DNA of 64,000 bases from Deinococcus sp. KSM4-11 (GTDB taxonomy: Bacteria; Deinococcota; Deinococci; Deinococcales; Deinococcaceae): the NCBI RefSeq assembly GCF_004801415.1, contig NZ_SSNX01000002.1:557072-621071 (forward strand). Direction: 5' to 3'. The notes beneath the pieces are model-generated. The model saw only the letters and a list, made by a program, of their open reading frames with translations, did no database searches and had not been told where the DNA came from. The first letter of the stretch is position 1; each line of letters opens with the position of its first letter. The position numbers were made by a program, and so were the translations under genes. Below, one piece after another: positions 52,229 through 60,610 of this stretch.

Positions 52229-53803
52229 TTACTTCTCGATCGAGGTGCGTTCGAAGATGTTGTTGCCGAGCGGAATCTGGTTGAAGCCCTTGACGCTCTT
52301 GAGGAGGGCCACCGCATACGGGGTCTCGAACAGGTAGATGGTGGGCGAGGCGGCGGTGTACAGCGTCTGGATCTGCTTGTACAGCGCGGCGCGCTTGGTC
52401 TTGTCGGTTTCCTGCTGGCTCTGCACGAACAGCTTCTCGATGGTGGGATCGCTGAAGCCGGTGTGGGCGGCCTCGGTCTCACCCTTCACCGCGTAGTAGC
52501 CGGTGATCTCGCTCGGATCGGCGATGTCGTCGGTCCACGCGCCGGTGCGCATCTGGAAGTCGTTGGCGCGGTAGCGCGCGGTCTTGGTGGCGGCGTCGAG
52601 CTGCTCGATCTTGAGCCGCACGCCGACCGCGCCCCACATCTGCTGGAGGGCCGTCAGGAGCGCCTGGTCATCGGCGCTGCCCGAGGTCGCCATGCTGGTC
52701 ACGTCGATGCCATTCGCGAAGCCGGCGGCCTTCAGCAGCGCCTTGGCCTTCTCGGGGTCATACGTGAAGCCCTTCTGGGACGCGTCGAACAGCGGCGTGC
52801 CGGACGACATGAACGACTTCATGGGCTTGCCGGTGCCGAAGGTCACCAGCTGGATCAGAGCGTTGCGATCCACGGCGTAGTTCAGCGCCTGCCGCACCCG
52901 CACGTCCGACAGGGGATTGTCGCTGCCGTCCTTGAGCTTGGGGCGATTGTTCATGATGATGTCGTTCACCTTGGTGGACGGGAACAGCACCATGTTGATC
53001 TTGGGGTCGGCCTTGAGTTCGGCCACGCGGCTGAGCGGGATGAACTCGGCGCCCTGGATCTCGCCCGCCTGGAGCTTGAGGATGCGGGTGCTGTCGTCCG
53101 GGATGATCTCGAAGCGCAGCGTATCCAGGTACGGCAGCGGCTTCTTGTCGTCGCCCAGCTTCCAGTAGTACGGGTTGCGCTTGAGCACCATGTACGAGCC
53201 GCGCTTCCACTCGCTCAGCACGAAGGGACCGGAGCCGATGGGCTTCTCGGCGAAGGCCTTGGCCTTGGCGGCGTCATTCGCGCCGGGCGCGGCGGCGAAC
53301 AGCTTCTGGGGCATGATGCCCGTGTTGAAGGTCGCCAGCGCCGACGGCAGCGAGGGATCCGGGCGCTTGAGGCTCAGCGTGACGGTGTTGCCGCTCGCGG
53401 CGACGGAGTCGATGGAGCTGATCAGGCCGTTCCACGCGCCGTTGTCGGGGTTGCGGGCGCGGTCGAGGCTCCACTTCACGTCGGCCGCCGTGATCGGGCT
53501 GCCGTCCGCGAACTTGATGCCGCTGCGCAGCGTCAGGGTCATGGTCTTGCCGTCGGCCGAGACCGCGTAGCGGCTGGCCAGGCCCGGCTGCACGCGCTTG
53601 CCGTCGGCGGTGGGCTGGAGCAGCGTGTCGTAGAGGTTCGTCAGTATCCAGATGTCGAGGTTCGCGTCGTTCAGGACGGGGTCGAGGAACAGCGAGTCGG
53701 CGTAGCGGCCGAAGACCAGGGTGCCGCCGCGGGTGGCGGCGAGCGAGTGGGACACGGTGAGCGCGGCGGCGATGGCGAGCGTGGCACGTGACAGTCGGTT
53801 CAT
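52229..53803 (-). CDS. dppA: Dipeptide/oligopeptide ABC substrate-binding protein, DppA/OppA type
   Basis: A 524-residue family-5 extracellular solute-binding protein with a signal peptide ending SLAA. It begins GGTLVFGRYADSLFLDPV and carries KFADGSPITAADVKWSLDRARNP and the GSGPFVLSEWKRGSYMVLKRNPYYW block typical of the family. It heads the operon, with GGAGG before its ATG. Family-5 proteins bind peptides, opines, glutathione or nickel chelates, so the ligand is open; the downstream peptidases and creatininase-family enzyme favour a modified peptide or amide. Confidence 0.92.
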   Translation of the reverse strand: MNRLSRATLAIAAALTVSHSLAATRGGTLVFGRYADSLFLDPVLNDANLDIWILTNLYDTLLQPTADGKRVQPGLASRYAVSADGKTMTLTLRSGIKFADGSPITAADVKWSLDRARNPDNGAWNGLISSIDSVAASGNTVTLSLKRPDPSLPSALATFNTGIMPQKLFAAAPGANDAAKAKAFAEKPIGSGPFVLSEWKRGSYMVLKRNPYYWKLGDDKKPLPYLDTLRFEIIPDDSTRILKLQAGEIQGAEFIPLSRVAELKADPKINMVLFPSTKVNDIIMNNRPKLKDGSDNPLSDVRVRQALNYAVDRNALIQLVTFGTGKPMKSFMSSGTPLFDASQKGFTYDPEKAKALLKAAGFANGIDVTSMATSGSADDQALLTALQQMWGAVGVRLKIEQLDAATKTARYRANDFQMRTGAWTDDIADPSEITGYYAVKGETEAAHTGFSDPTIEKLFVQSQQETDKTKRAALYKQIQTLYTAASPTIYLFETPYAVALLKSVKGFNQIPLGNNIFERTSIEK

Positions 53804-53840
53804 ACCCCTACCTCCAGAACGCCTGCGTGAGCAGAACGTT

Positions 53841-53876
53841 CATAACACCTGACGGATTGTTATGGGGAACCATAAC
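53841..53876 (-). promoter_or_regulatory. Operator palindromes upstream of dppA
   Basis: GTTATGGGGAACCATAAC at 53859-53876 is a perfect 7-bp inverted repeat around GGAA. A further CATAAC at 53841-53846 faces the GTTATG, giving three half sites in 36 bp. It lies 38-73 bp before the dppA start in a GC-poor patch and is the obvious control point for the operon, probably bound by the GntR protein encoded fifth-next in the operon. Confidence 0.6.
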
Positions 53877-54059
53877 ACTCGCCCCGCGATCTGGCAAGGC
53901 CAACGCAGCGCCGCTGGTGGATCCCGCAAATGCTGGCCAGCAGGGGCCTCCTGCGGCTCTAAGCTCACGAAGCAGACTCCACGGCCAGCCGCAACCGGAG
54001 TGGGGCCATGCGAAACCGCCCGGCCCTGTCCGGGAGGCCGGGCAGAACACCTCGGTTCG
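53877..54059. terminator. Intergenic gap with GC-rich hairpin after the Gfo/Idh gene
   Basis: GCCCGGCC at 54018-54025 pairs with GGCCGGGC at 54036-54043 around a 10-base loop, 17 bp past the stop of the minus-strand Gfo/Idh gene. There is no T-tract. It probably separates the amino-sugar operon from the dpp operon. The remainder of the gap shows nothing recognisable. Confidence 0.5.
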
Positions 54060-55331
54060 TTAGAGGTCGCCCAGCCGGACGACCCGCTCCTCGTGCCGAG
54101 ACCTCTCGGCGGCGAAGACCATCAGGTGGCTTTCCAGCGTTTCCTGCGGACCGCTGAGGATCAGCGAGGGATCGCCTCGCCGCACCGCCGCGACGAACGC
54201 GGCCATGAGGCCGTCGTCCCCGCCACCGTGCCCGGAACGGATGCTGCCATCGGACGTCACGGCGGTGTCAATCTCCGTGATCTCACCACTCAGGAAGTCG
54301 AACACGCGGATGACCTGACTGTCGCCGTACACCTCGCCGCGCGTGCCGAAGATGCGCGTTTCACGCCCGCGCGCCCGCGTGAAGGCCGTCATGGTGAACG
54401 ACGCCGTCACGCCGCCCCGGAACCCGAAGTTCACCACCTGATGATCCACCACGTCGTTGTCGCAGGCATACACGCACCGTCCGTACGGGCCGTGGGCCAG
54501 GGCGTCCAGCACACCCTCCCGCGTGAAGTCGGTCGTGACGACATTCAGCGGCCAGCCCGTCTCTCCAGCCTCCAGATGGCCCAGGTAAAAGCGGGTCGCC
54601 GAGTACGGGCAGGCCTGCTCGACCCCCGGCGGGCACGTCACGCAGCGGTCGGCGGCGCCGGGCGGCTGGTGCTCGCGCCGGAAGTGCTTCAGGCTCCCGA
54701 CCGACGACACGCGCTCGCACGGCAGACCCACCACGTAGCGCAGCCAGTCGAGGTCGTGGCAGGACTTGGCGAGCAGCATGGGACTGCTCTGCGCTTCCTT
54801 GCGCCAGTGGCCGCGCACGAAGGAGTGCGCCTGGTGCCAGTACCCGACCGGTTCGAGGTGCTCCACCGACACGATCTCCCCGATGGTGCCGGCCTCCAGC
54901 ACGGCCTTGAGCGCGCGGGTGTACGCGGTGTAGCGCAGCACGTGGCACACGCCCAGCAGGACGTCATGCTCCTGCGCGGCGGCCACGATGCGGCGGCAGC
55001 CGTCCTCGTCGGGGGCCATGGGTTTTTCCAGCAGCAGGTGGTAGCCCCGCAGGGCCGCTGCCTCGACGGGCGCGACATGGTCGGCATCCTGGGTGGCGAT
55101 CACGGCCACGTCCGCGAACCTGGGGAGGGCCAGGGCGTCCCGCCAGTCGGTGAACACCACCCCTGGTGGCAGGCCGTACGCCTGCGCGAAGGCCGCGCGC
55201 CGCACCACGTCGGGTTCGGCCACACCCACCACCACGCACTCGTCCGGGTGTCGCCGCGCGTAGTCGGCGTATGTACCACCCCGGCTGCCCGCCCCGAGGA
55301 TCAGGAGCCGGACAGGACGCTCCGGGTTCAA
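54060..55331 (-). CDS. Gfo/Idh/MocA-family oxidoreductase
   Basis: A 423-residue NAD(P)-dependent sugar or polyol dehydrogenase. The Rossmann motif is LLILGAGSRGG, the catalytic Lys lies in LLEKPMAP, and the substrate region is LLAKSCHDLDWLRYVVG. A Cys-containing insert around DRCVTCPPGVEQACPY may bind metal and is unusual. The start is TTG at 55331, overlapping the stop of the short exported protein (TTGA). As the last gene of the galactosamine-type operon it could modify a sugar side group before entry into the pathway. Confidence 0.88.
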   Translation of the reverse strand: MNPERPVRLLILGAGSRGGTYADYARRHPDECVVVGVAEPDVVRRAAFAQAYGLPPGVVFTDWRDALALPRFADVAVIATQDADHVAPVEAAALRGYHLLLEKPMAPDEDGCRRIVAAAQEHDVLLGVCHVLRYTAYTRALKAVLEAGTIGEIVSVEHLEPVGYWHQAHSFVRGHWRKEAQSSPMLLAKSCHDLDWLRYVVGLPCERVSSVGSLKHFRREHQPPGAADRCVTCPPGVEQACPYSATRFYLGHLEAGETGWPLNVVTTDFTREGVLDALAHGPYGRCVYACDNDVVDHQVVNFGFRGGVTASFTMTAFTRARGRETRIFGTRGEVYGDSQVIRVFDFLSGEITEIDTAVTSDGSIRSGHGGGDDGLMAAFVAAVRRGDPSLILSGPQETLESHLMVFAAERSRHEERVVRLGDL

Positions 55332-55630
55332 GCGCCCACGTCCTGCGGCGCGGCGTCCTGCAGGAACGCGGGCAGGTCGGCCCGCTCGGCCGCCACGAGC
55401 TCACGGAACACCGCGCGGATCTCGTCCAGCGAGCAGCGCGCGGCCGTCAACGGGTCGAGCAGGGGCGCCTGCACGGCCAGTTCCGGGTCACGGTGACGCA
55501 CCGCATCGGCCAGCAGCGCCTTGTCGATGTCCTGGCGGGTCTCGTCCCAGGGGCCGTAGGTGATGGTGGTCGACGCGTGTGCCGCGCAGGACAGCAGCAG
55601 GAAGGTCAGGAGTGCAGCGGGTCGTTGCAT
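55328..55630 (-). CDS. Short exported protein resembling the N-terminus of a sugar-binding protein
   Basis: A 100-residue protein with a good ribosome binding site (GAGGAG) and a signal peptide ending CAAHAS. Residues 21-50 (TTITYGPWDETRQDIDKALL) line up with the mature N-terminus of the operon's own binding protein at 60566 (TTIDYATWDGTRQTADEALI). After about residue 60 the similarity stops and a short helical tail follows. It is either the remnant of a duplicated binding-protein gene after an internal deletion, or a small functional exported protein. It is still coupled to the Gfo/Idh gene by a TTGA overlap, so the reading frame is maintained. Confidence 0.6.
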   Translation of the reverse strand: MQRPAALLTFLLLSCAAHASTTITYGPWDETRQDIDKALLADAVRHRDPELAVQAPLLDPLTAARCSLDEIRAVFRELVAAERADLPAFLQDAAPQDVGA

Positions 55631-55654
55631 GGTGGTCTCCTCGCAGTGGACGGG

Positions 55655-56542
55655 TCAGGCCAGGAGGGTCACGTGGGTGCTGGGCAGCAGCGAGCGGGCC
55701 ACGGCCGCGTCGAAGCGCAGCGGGCCTCCCAGGTGGGCGTTCGCGCTGCCCGCTGCCACGGCCAGCCGCAGGGAGTCGGGGATGGACTGGCCCGCCTGCC
55801 GGGCGTACAGAAAAGCACCGAGCAGCGCGTCGCCGCTCCCCACCGGGTTGCGCACCTCGACCTGCGGGGCCTTGACTTCGCAGACCTCCTCACCGATGTA
55901 CGCGGCCCCCTCGGCCCCGCGCGTGAGGAGCACGGGCACGCCGCGGCGGGCGTACAGGTCGCGGGCCGACGCGAGCGTGCCCTGCCCGGTGAGCGCCTCC
56001 AGCTCGTGCTCGTTCGGCTTGATCAGGTGCGCGCCCGCCTCCAGCGCGGCGTGCAGGCCGGGGCCGCTGGAATCCACCACGGCGCCGGGCAGCGCGCGCA
56101 GCATGTCCCGGAAGGCGTCCGGGGGCGTGCCGGGCGCGAGGCTGCCGCACACGGCCACCTGACCGTCCGGCAGCCGGGCCAGCAGGCGGGCGACGGCGTC
56201 CGGCTGATAGGCCGGGCCCATCTCGTTGATCTCGGTGGGATGCGTGCCGCCCGCCTCCAGCAGGATGTGGCACTCGCGGGTTTCGCCCACGACGTCCTCC
56301 AGCACACCATCCAGGCCCTCGTCAGCCAGCAGCGCGCGGAAGCGTGCGCCGCCGAAGCCGCCCACCACCCCGGCCACGCAGGTTTCGCCCCCGAAGGCCC
56401 GCACGATCCGCGCGAGGTTGGGGCCCTTGCCACCTGCTGCCACGTGAACCTCTGGCACGCGGTGCAACCGGCCAGGAACGAGTGGCCGGTCGAGCCACAG
56501 CGTCCGGTCGAGGCTGAGGTTCGGGGTCAGGGCCACGATCAA
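55655..56542 (-). CDS. PfkB-family sugar-phosphate kinase (tagatose-6-phosphate kinase/1-phosphofructokinase type)
   Basis: A 295-residue ribokinase-fold kinase of the LacC/FruK branch: MIVALTPNLSLDRT at the N-terminus, VAAGGKGPNLARI as the substrate loop and NPVGSGDALLGAF as the anion hole with the catalytic Asp. With the aldolase next door, phosphorylation of tagatose-6-phosphate to tagatose-1,6-bisphosphate is the best guess. The start is TTG at 56542, overlapping the aldolase stop as TTGA; GTG two codons later is possible. Confidence 0.85.
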   Translation of the reverse strand: MIVALTPNLSLDRTLWLDRPLVPGRLHRVPEVHVAAGGKGPNLARIVRAFGGETCVAGVVGGFGGARFRALLADEGLDGVLEDVVGETRECHILLEAGGTHPTEINEMGPAYQPDAVARLLARLPDGQVAVCGSLAPGTPPDAFRDMLRALPGAVVDSSGPGLHAALEAGAHLIKPNEHELEALTGQGTLASARDLYARRGVPVLLTRGAEGAAYIGEEVCEVKAPQVEVRNPVGSGDALLGAFLYARQAGQSIPDSLRLAVAAGSANAHLGGPLRFDAAVARSLLPSTHVTLLA

Positions 56543-57366
56543 GCGCGCCCCGCTCCGCCCAGCAGGGCGATGTATGCCTCCGCGCGGGCCTGCATGGCCC
56601 GGCGCCCGGCCCCCAGGTACGCTCGGGGGTCGGTGTCGCCCCCCCCCAGGGCCGTCCGCACGGCCCCCGTGAAGGCCAGCGTGAGGTCCGTGGCGAGGTT
56701 CACCTTGGCAATCCCCTGCCGGGCCGCCTGCGCCAGCTGCGCCTCGGGCACCGAACTCGCGCCGTGGAGCACCAGCGGCAGGGGCGTGGCCTGCGCGAGG
56801 GCGTCCAGCCGGGCGAAGTCCAGCTGGGCGTCTTTCTGCTCGTGCTTGTGGGCGCTGCCGAGATCCACGGCCAGCAGGTCGCAGTGCGACTCCTGCGCGA
56901 AGTGCCCCAGCCGCGCCGGACAGTGCCGCTCCCCACGCCGCTCGCCTTTCTCGACCACCTCGTACTCGGCCTCCAGGTACCCGCCGCCGGCGTGGGCCAG
57001 GGCGGCCAGTGGGCGCAGCAGCGCCGGGTCGTCGCCCTCCAGCATCACGCCCTCGAAGCCCGAGCGCAGGGCCTGCACGGCGATCTCGGGCGTCTCGGCA
57101 TGGTCGAAATGCAGGATCACTGGCACGCCCGCGTCGGCCTTCAGGCTCAGGCCCAGCGCGGCCAGAGGTGCCAGGCCCCCGTGCCGCGCCGCGTTCTGCG
57201 AGAACTGCAGGATGACCGGCGCCCGCTGCGCCTCGGCGGCCTGCACGACGGCCTGGGCCGTATCCAGGTTCACGGCGTTGAAGGCCGCGATGGCGTACCC
57301 GTCGGCCCGCGCGGCGCGCAGCACCTCCAGACCGCTGCGGCGGGCCTGCCGCAAGGCCACGCTCAC
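56539..57366 (-). CDS. Class II aldolase, tagatose/fructose-bisphosphate type (GatY/KbaY-like)
   Basis: A 275-residue zinc aldolase. It shows AAFNAVNLDTAQAVVQAAE, the zinc site VILHFDHAE, EAEYEVVEKGE, DLGSAHKHEQKD with the third His, LVLHGASSVPEAQL and KVNLATDL. This order is that of GatY/KbaY/AgaY and Fba. It would split tagatose-1,6-bisphosphate into dihydroxyacetone phosphate and glyceraldehyde-3-phosphate. The start is GTG at 57366, overlapping the SIS stop as GTGA. Confidence 0.88.
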   Translation of the reverse strand: MSVALRQARRSGLEVLRAARADGYAIAAFNAVNLDTAQAVVQAAEAQRAPVILQFSQNAARHGGLAPLAALGLSLKADAGVPVILHFDHAETPEIAVQALRSGFEGVMLEGDDPALLRPLAALAHAGGGYLEAEYEVVEKGERRGERHCPARLGHFAQESHCDLLAVDLGSAHKHEQKDAQLDFARLDALAQATPLPLVLHGASSVPEAQLAQAARQGIAKVNLATDLTLAFTGAVRTALGGGDTDPRAYLGAGRRAMQARAEAYIALLGGAGRA

Positions 57367-58313
57367 GCGAGCGTCACCACCTTGGTCAGCCAGCGCGGAG
57401 CGGTCGTATCCAGCCCCTTGGCCTGCGCCACGCATTCGCCCAGCACCTGAAGCGCTGGAAGCACCGTGACCGCGCGGTTCATGGCGGTGCCCTGCACGTC
57501 CAGCGTCAGATCGGCGCCGACGCCAAAGCCGATCACGCGCGCGCCCTTGGCGCGCAGTTCGTCCACCAGCCGCGCGTCCTCGGTGGCGCTGTCCGGGTGC
57601 GCGAGCATCACGACCACCGTGCGCTCGTCCACCAGGCTGACCGGGCCGTGGCGGTACTCCATCGGGTGGTACGCCTGCGTGTAGGTCAGGCTCATTTCCT
57701 GCAGTTTCAGCGCACCCTCCTGGGCGACGCCGTACAGTTCGCCTGCGCCGAGGAACACGAAGTGCGACCGGCCCGCGATCACGTCCCCGCAGGTCGAGTG
57801 CATCTGCCGGAGCAGGGCCTCGGCCGCGCTGATCTCCGGGTCGCCGTAGGGTAGTCCGGCCAGTCTCAGGCCGGTGAGCATCATCAGGCTGGCCGAGGAC
57901 GTCATCACGATGCCCTCCTCCGGATGCGTCTGCGTGTACAGCACAGTGTCCGCGTGGCGGGTCAGGGCGCTGCCCGCCTCGCAGGTCAGGGCCGTGACGT
58001 GCAGGCCCAGTTCCTGGCTGCGGCGTGCGGCCTCGACGGTCTCGGTGGACTCGCCGCTGCGCGAGAACGCGATCACGCGTGGGTGCGTGCCCGCCGGAAG
58101 ATAGGCGTCCGGGCGGCCAAGCCACTCGCTGCCCGGCACGGCCAGCGCGTGAACGCCCGCCACGTTCAGCGCGGCGGCCACGCTCTGGGCCAGGTAATAC
58201 GAGGTACCACAGCCCAGCAGGACATGGGGCTCTCCACTGTGCAGGGCTCCAGGCACGGCGGCCTGGTGCCAGTAGTGGAATTGTTCGGTGATGCTGCGGA
58301 GGGTCGGGTTCAT
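57363..58313 (-). CDS. agaS: SIS-domain amino-sugar-phosphate deaminase/isomerase, AgaS-like
   Basis: A 316-residue double-SIS protein. GCGTSYYLAQSVA and AFSRSGESTETVEA form the first SIS site, then EEGIVMTSSASLMML, FLGAGELYGVAQEGALKLQEMS and YRHGPVSLVDERTVVVML form the second. The MTSS and RHGPxSLVD blocks are those of AgaS, which converts galactosamine-6-phosphate to tagatose-6-phosphate plus ammonia, rather than of GlmS, whose glutaminase domain is absent. The ATG at 58313 has AGGAG before it and overlaps the repaired kinase stop. The neighbouring kinase and aldolase support the AgaS assignment. Confidence 0.82.
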   Translation of the reverse strand: MNPTLRSITEQFHYWHQAAVPGALHSGEPHVLLGCGTSYYLAQSVAAALNVAGVHALAVPGSEWLGRPDAYLPAGTHPRVIAFSRSGESTETVEAARRSQELGLHVTALTCEAGSALTRHADTVLYTQTHPEEGIVMTSSASLMMLTGLRLAGLPYGDPEISAAEALLRQMHSTCGDVIAGRSHFVFLGAGELYGVAQEGALKLQEMSLTYTQAYHPMEYRHGPVSLVDERTVVVMLAHPDSATEDARLVDELRAKGARVIGFGVGADLTLDVQGTAMNRAVTVLPALQVLGECVAQAKGLDTTAPRWLTKVVTLA

Positions 58314-59313
58314 GAGGGCTCCTGGAGCTGGGGGGCGGTGACGGAGTGCAGAGGAGTGCCGGGCACCGGAAGGGGTCGGGACGTCGGTTCCAGGGCGGTG
58401 GCCAGCACCGACAGCGTGTGGGCTGGATCGTGCCCAGCCAGCACGGCCGCGCGGTACAGCGGTCCCCCGAGCGGCGGGAGCACCGGGGAACGGGGCGTGT
58501 TCCGAGTTGCCTGGCCAGCGCGTCCAGTAGGGTGCGGCTGCCCAGCACACTCCCGGCGTGGCTCCAGGGCAGTTCCGGCATACCCAGGTGCGCCCGGACG
58601 GCGTGGACGTGCTTCGCGAGTTCGTCGGCCGCGCCGTCCAGCACGCTGAGGGCGGTGGGCTGGCCGTTCGCCGCCATGACGTCCACGCGGCGCGCCAGGG
58701 CCGCCACGCCGGAACGGACGTGCGGCAGGGCGGCGTACCAGTCGAGCAGCCGTGCCTGCGTGACCTCACCGTTTAAGAGCGGGGCCAGCAATCCGTGTGA
58801 GAAAGCCGTGTCCGGGTGGCGGCCGTCCAGGCCCTGGGTGGCCAGGCCGAGTGCGGTGCGGCCAATCCAGTACGCGCTGCCCTCGTCCCCGAAGCCGTCG
58901 CCCCAGCCGCCCGCCCGGACATGTCGTGTCCCGTCGCTGGCCCAGGCCATCGAGCCGGTGCCCGCGAGCAGCAGGGCACCGACGCCGCCCGGAAACGCGC
59001 CGTGGAAGGCAGCCTGTACGTCATTCATCAGGGTGTGGGGCACGGGAATCAGGGCGCGGCAGACCTCGTCCTGTTGCGCCGTCACGGTGGGCGATTCGCC
59101 GTAGCCGGGCAGGCCCAGCGTGGCGGCCGCCAGCGGCCCCGGCGCGGGGTGCGCCGCCAGGAAGGCGGCCAGTCCGTCGGCCCACCCGGGCCGGTCGAAG
59201 GGATTGATCCCCGGCGCGTAGTACGGCCCGGACACCTGACCGCCCGGCCCCAGGTACGCCAGCGCAGTCTTGCTGCCGCCGCCGTCCAGGCCCAGCACCC
59301 AGGTGTCCGTCAT
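58310..59313 (-). pseudogene. BadF/BadG-type N-acetylhexosamine/amino-sugar kinase with a C-terminal frameshift
   Basis: The gene begins MTDTWVLGLDGGGSKTALAYLG (phosphate-1 loop of ASKHA kinases) and continues with LLLAGTGSMAWA and GGWGDGFGDEGSAYWIGR, typical of GlcNAc/amino-sugar kinases. Near the end the frame breaks in a C4 run at plus 58486-58489. The proper C-terminus (PPLGGPLYRAAVLAGH, then 40 more residues) continues one frame back and stops in a TGA that overlaps the SIS start as ATGA. One missing C restores about 334 residues, the usual length. As given, the frame stays open through the SIS gene and enters the aldolase in its own frame. A homopolymer sequencing error, a real deletion or programmed -1 slippage would all look like this. 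Confidence 0.8.
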
Positions 59314-59315
59314 GG

Positions 59316-60566
59316 TCACTTGCTCTGCTTGAGGAGGTCGGCCATGCCGGCAGACGCCTGCGAGATCGCGTCGGGCAGCTTGGCATTGCCGGTCCACGCG
59401 AGGTTCAACTTCTGGTTCAGCACCGTCAGGACTTCCGGCAGGCTCTTGAGCGAGCGCAGATCCGCGTTGATGACCACCGAGTTCGGCAACTGCGCGAACA
59501 CCGTCTGCGCGTTCCGGCCGGGCAGCGCCGCGAGGTATTGGCTCTTGTACTGTTCGGCCAGCGTGGGCAGCAGGCCGCGCTGGGCCAACATCCGCTGCGC
59601 CTGCGTGGAGGTGTTCATCCAGGTGACGAACTTCTGCGCGGCCGCCTGGTTCTTGCTGGCCTTGGGAATCACCAGCGCGTGCGCGCTCACCACCGGCCGG
59701 GGCTGCTTGCCGTCCACGCTGGGGAAGGGCGCGAAGGCCCAGTCCAGATCCTTGTTCTGATCCCAGGTGGACACCATCCAGCTGCCCTGCACCAGGATGC
59801 CCATCTGCCCCGCCAGGAACATCTGGTACCCCTGCTGTGTGGCGGCCTGCGGGCCAGGCGCGACCTTGTCCTTGTAGATCAGATCCAGCAGCATCTGCGA
59901 GGTCTTCTGGAAGGTCGCGTCGAGGTTCGGGGCGTAGGTGTCGCCGGTCTTCTTGATCAGGCCCTGGCCGCCCGCGCCGTAGTAGAAGCTCATGCCGTAC
60001 TCCAGGTCGGACTGCAGGTCGGCGCCGTTGATGCCGTAGATCTGCTTGCCGTCTTTCATGAACGTCAGTTTCTTCGCGGCGTCGAGCATCTGCGCGTACG
60101 TCCACGAGGTCGTGGGCACCGGGACACCCCGCTCCTTGAACAGCGCGCGGTTGATGTACACCGTGACCGGCTGGGGCCCGAGCGGCACGCCGTAGAGCTG
60201 CCCGCCCACGCGGTACGGATTCGCGCGCACCGTGGGCAGCGTAGAGGATGTCTTGGCGTCTAACGTGATGGGCGCCAGCGCCCCCTGCGACTGGTAGAAG
60301 GGGAAGTTGTCGAGGTTCATCCACATCACGTCGAAGCCGGAACCCCCGGCGGTCATGGCGGCGGCCTTTTGCCAGTACACGCCCCACGGCACCAGGTTGT
60401 ACTTCACGACCACGTCCGACTGGGACTTGTTGTACGCGGCGATCAGGGCCTCGTCGGCGGTCTGGCGGGTGCCGTCCCACGTGGCGTAGTCGATGGTAGT
60501 GGCGGCGGTGGCGGTCGAGACGGCGGTGGCGGACAGGGCGGCGAGCAGGAGCAGGGTCTTGGTCAT
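59316..60566 (-). CDS. CUT1 sugar ABC transporter substrate-binding protein (amino-sugar operon)
   Basis: A 416-residue family-1 extracellular solute-binding protein with a signal peptide ending TATAA. It carries the expected lobes: FDVMWMNLDNFPFY, GQLYGVPLGPQPVTVYINRALFKERGV and FLAGQMGILVQGSWMVSTW. The ATG at 60566 follows GGAGG. It works with the two permeases upstream; the ATPase is not encoded here. The operon context suggests galactosamine or N-acetylgalactosamine oligosaccharides as ligand. Confidence 0.9.
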   Translation of the reverse strand: MTKTLLLLAALSATAVSTATAATTIDYATWDGTRQTADEALIAAYNKSQSDVVVKYNLVPWGVYWQKAAAMTAGGSGFDVMWMNLDNFPFYQSQGALAPITLDAKTSSTLPTVRANPYRVGGQLYGVPLGPQPVTVYINRALFKERGVPVPTTSWTYAQMLDAAKKLTFMKDGKQIYGINGADLQSDLEYGMSFYYGAGGQGLIKKTGDTYAPNLDATFQKTSQMLLDLIYKDKVAPGPQAATQQGYQMFLAGQMGILVQGSWMVSTWDQNKDLDWAFAPFPSVDGKQPRPVVSAHALVIPKASKNQAAAQKFVTWMNTSTQAQRMLAQRGLLPTLAEQYKSQYLAALPGRNAQTVFAQLPNSVVINADLRSLKSLPEVLTVLNQKLNLAWTGNAKLPDAISQASAGMADLLKQSK

Positions 60567-60610
60567 GGCATGGCCTCCAGGGGGGGGGAGAGGGCGGATG
60601 AACACGCGGA

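Noticed and set aside
56539..60480. A 1313-codon open frame on the minus strand as one giant protein
   Set aside because: It is a join of shadow sequence, the kinase, shadow sequence over the SIS gene and the aldolase in one stop-free frame. Individual genes have their own starts and coupling; the frame is open because of the kinase frameshift and GC bias.
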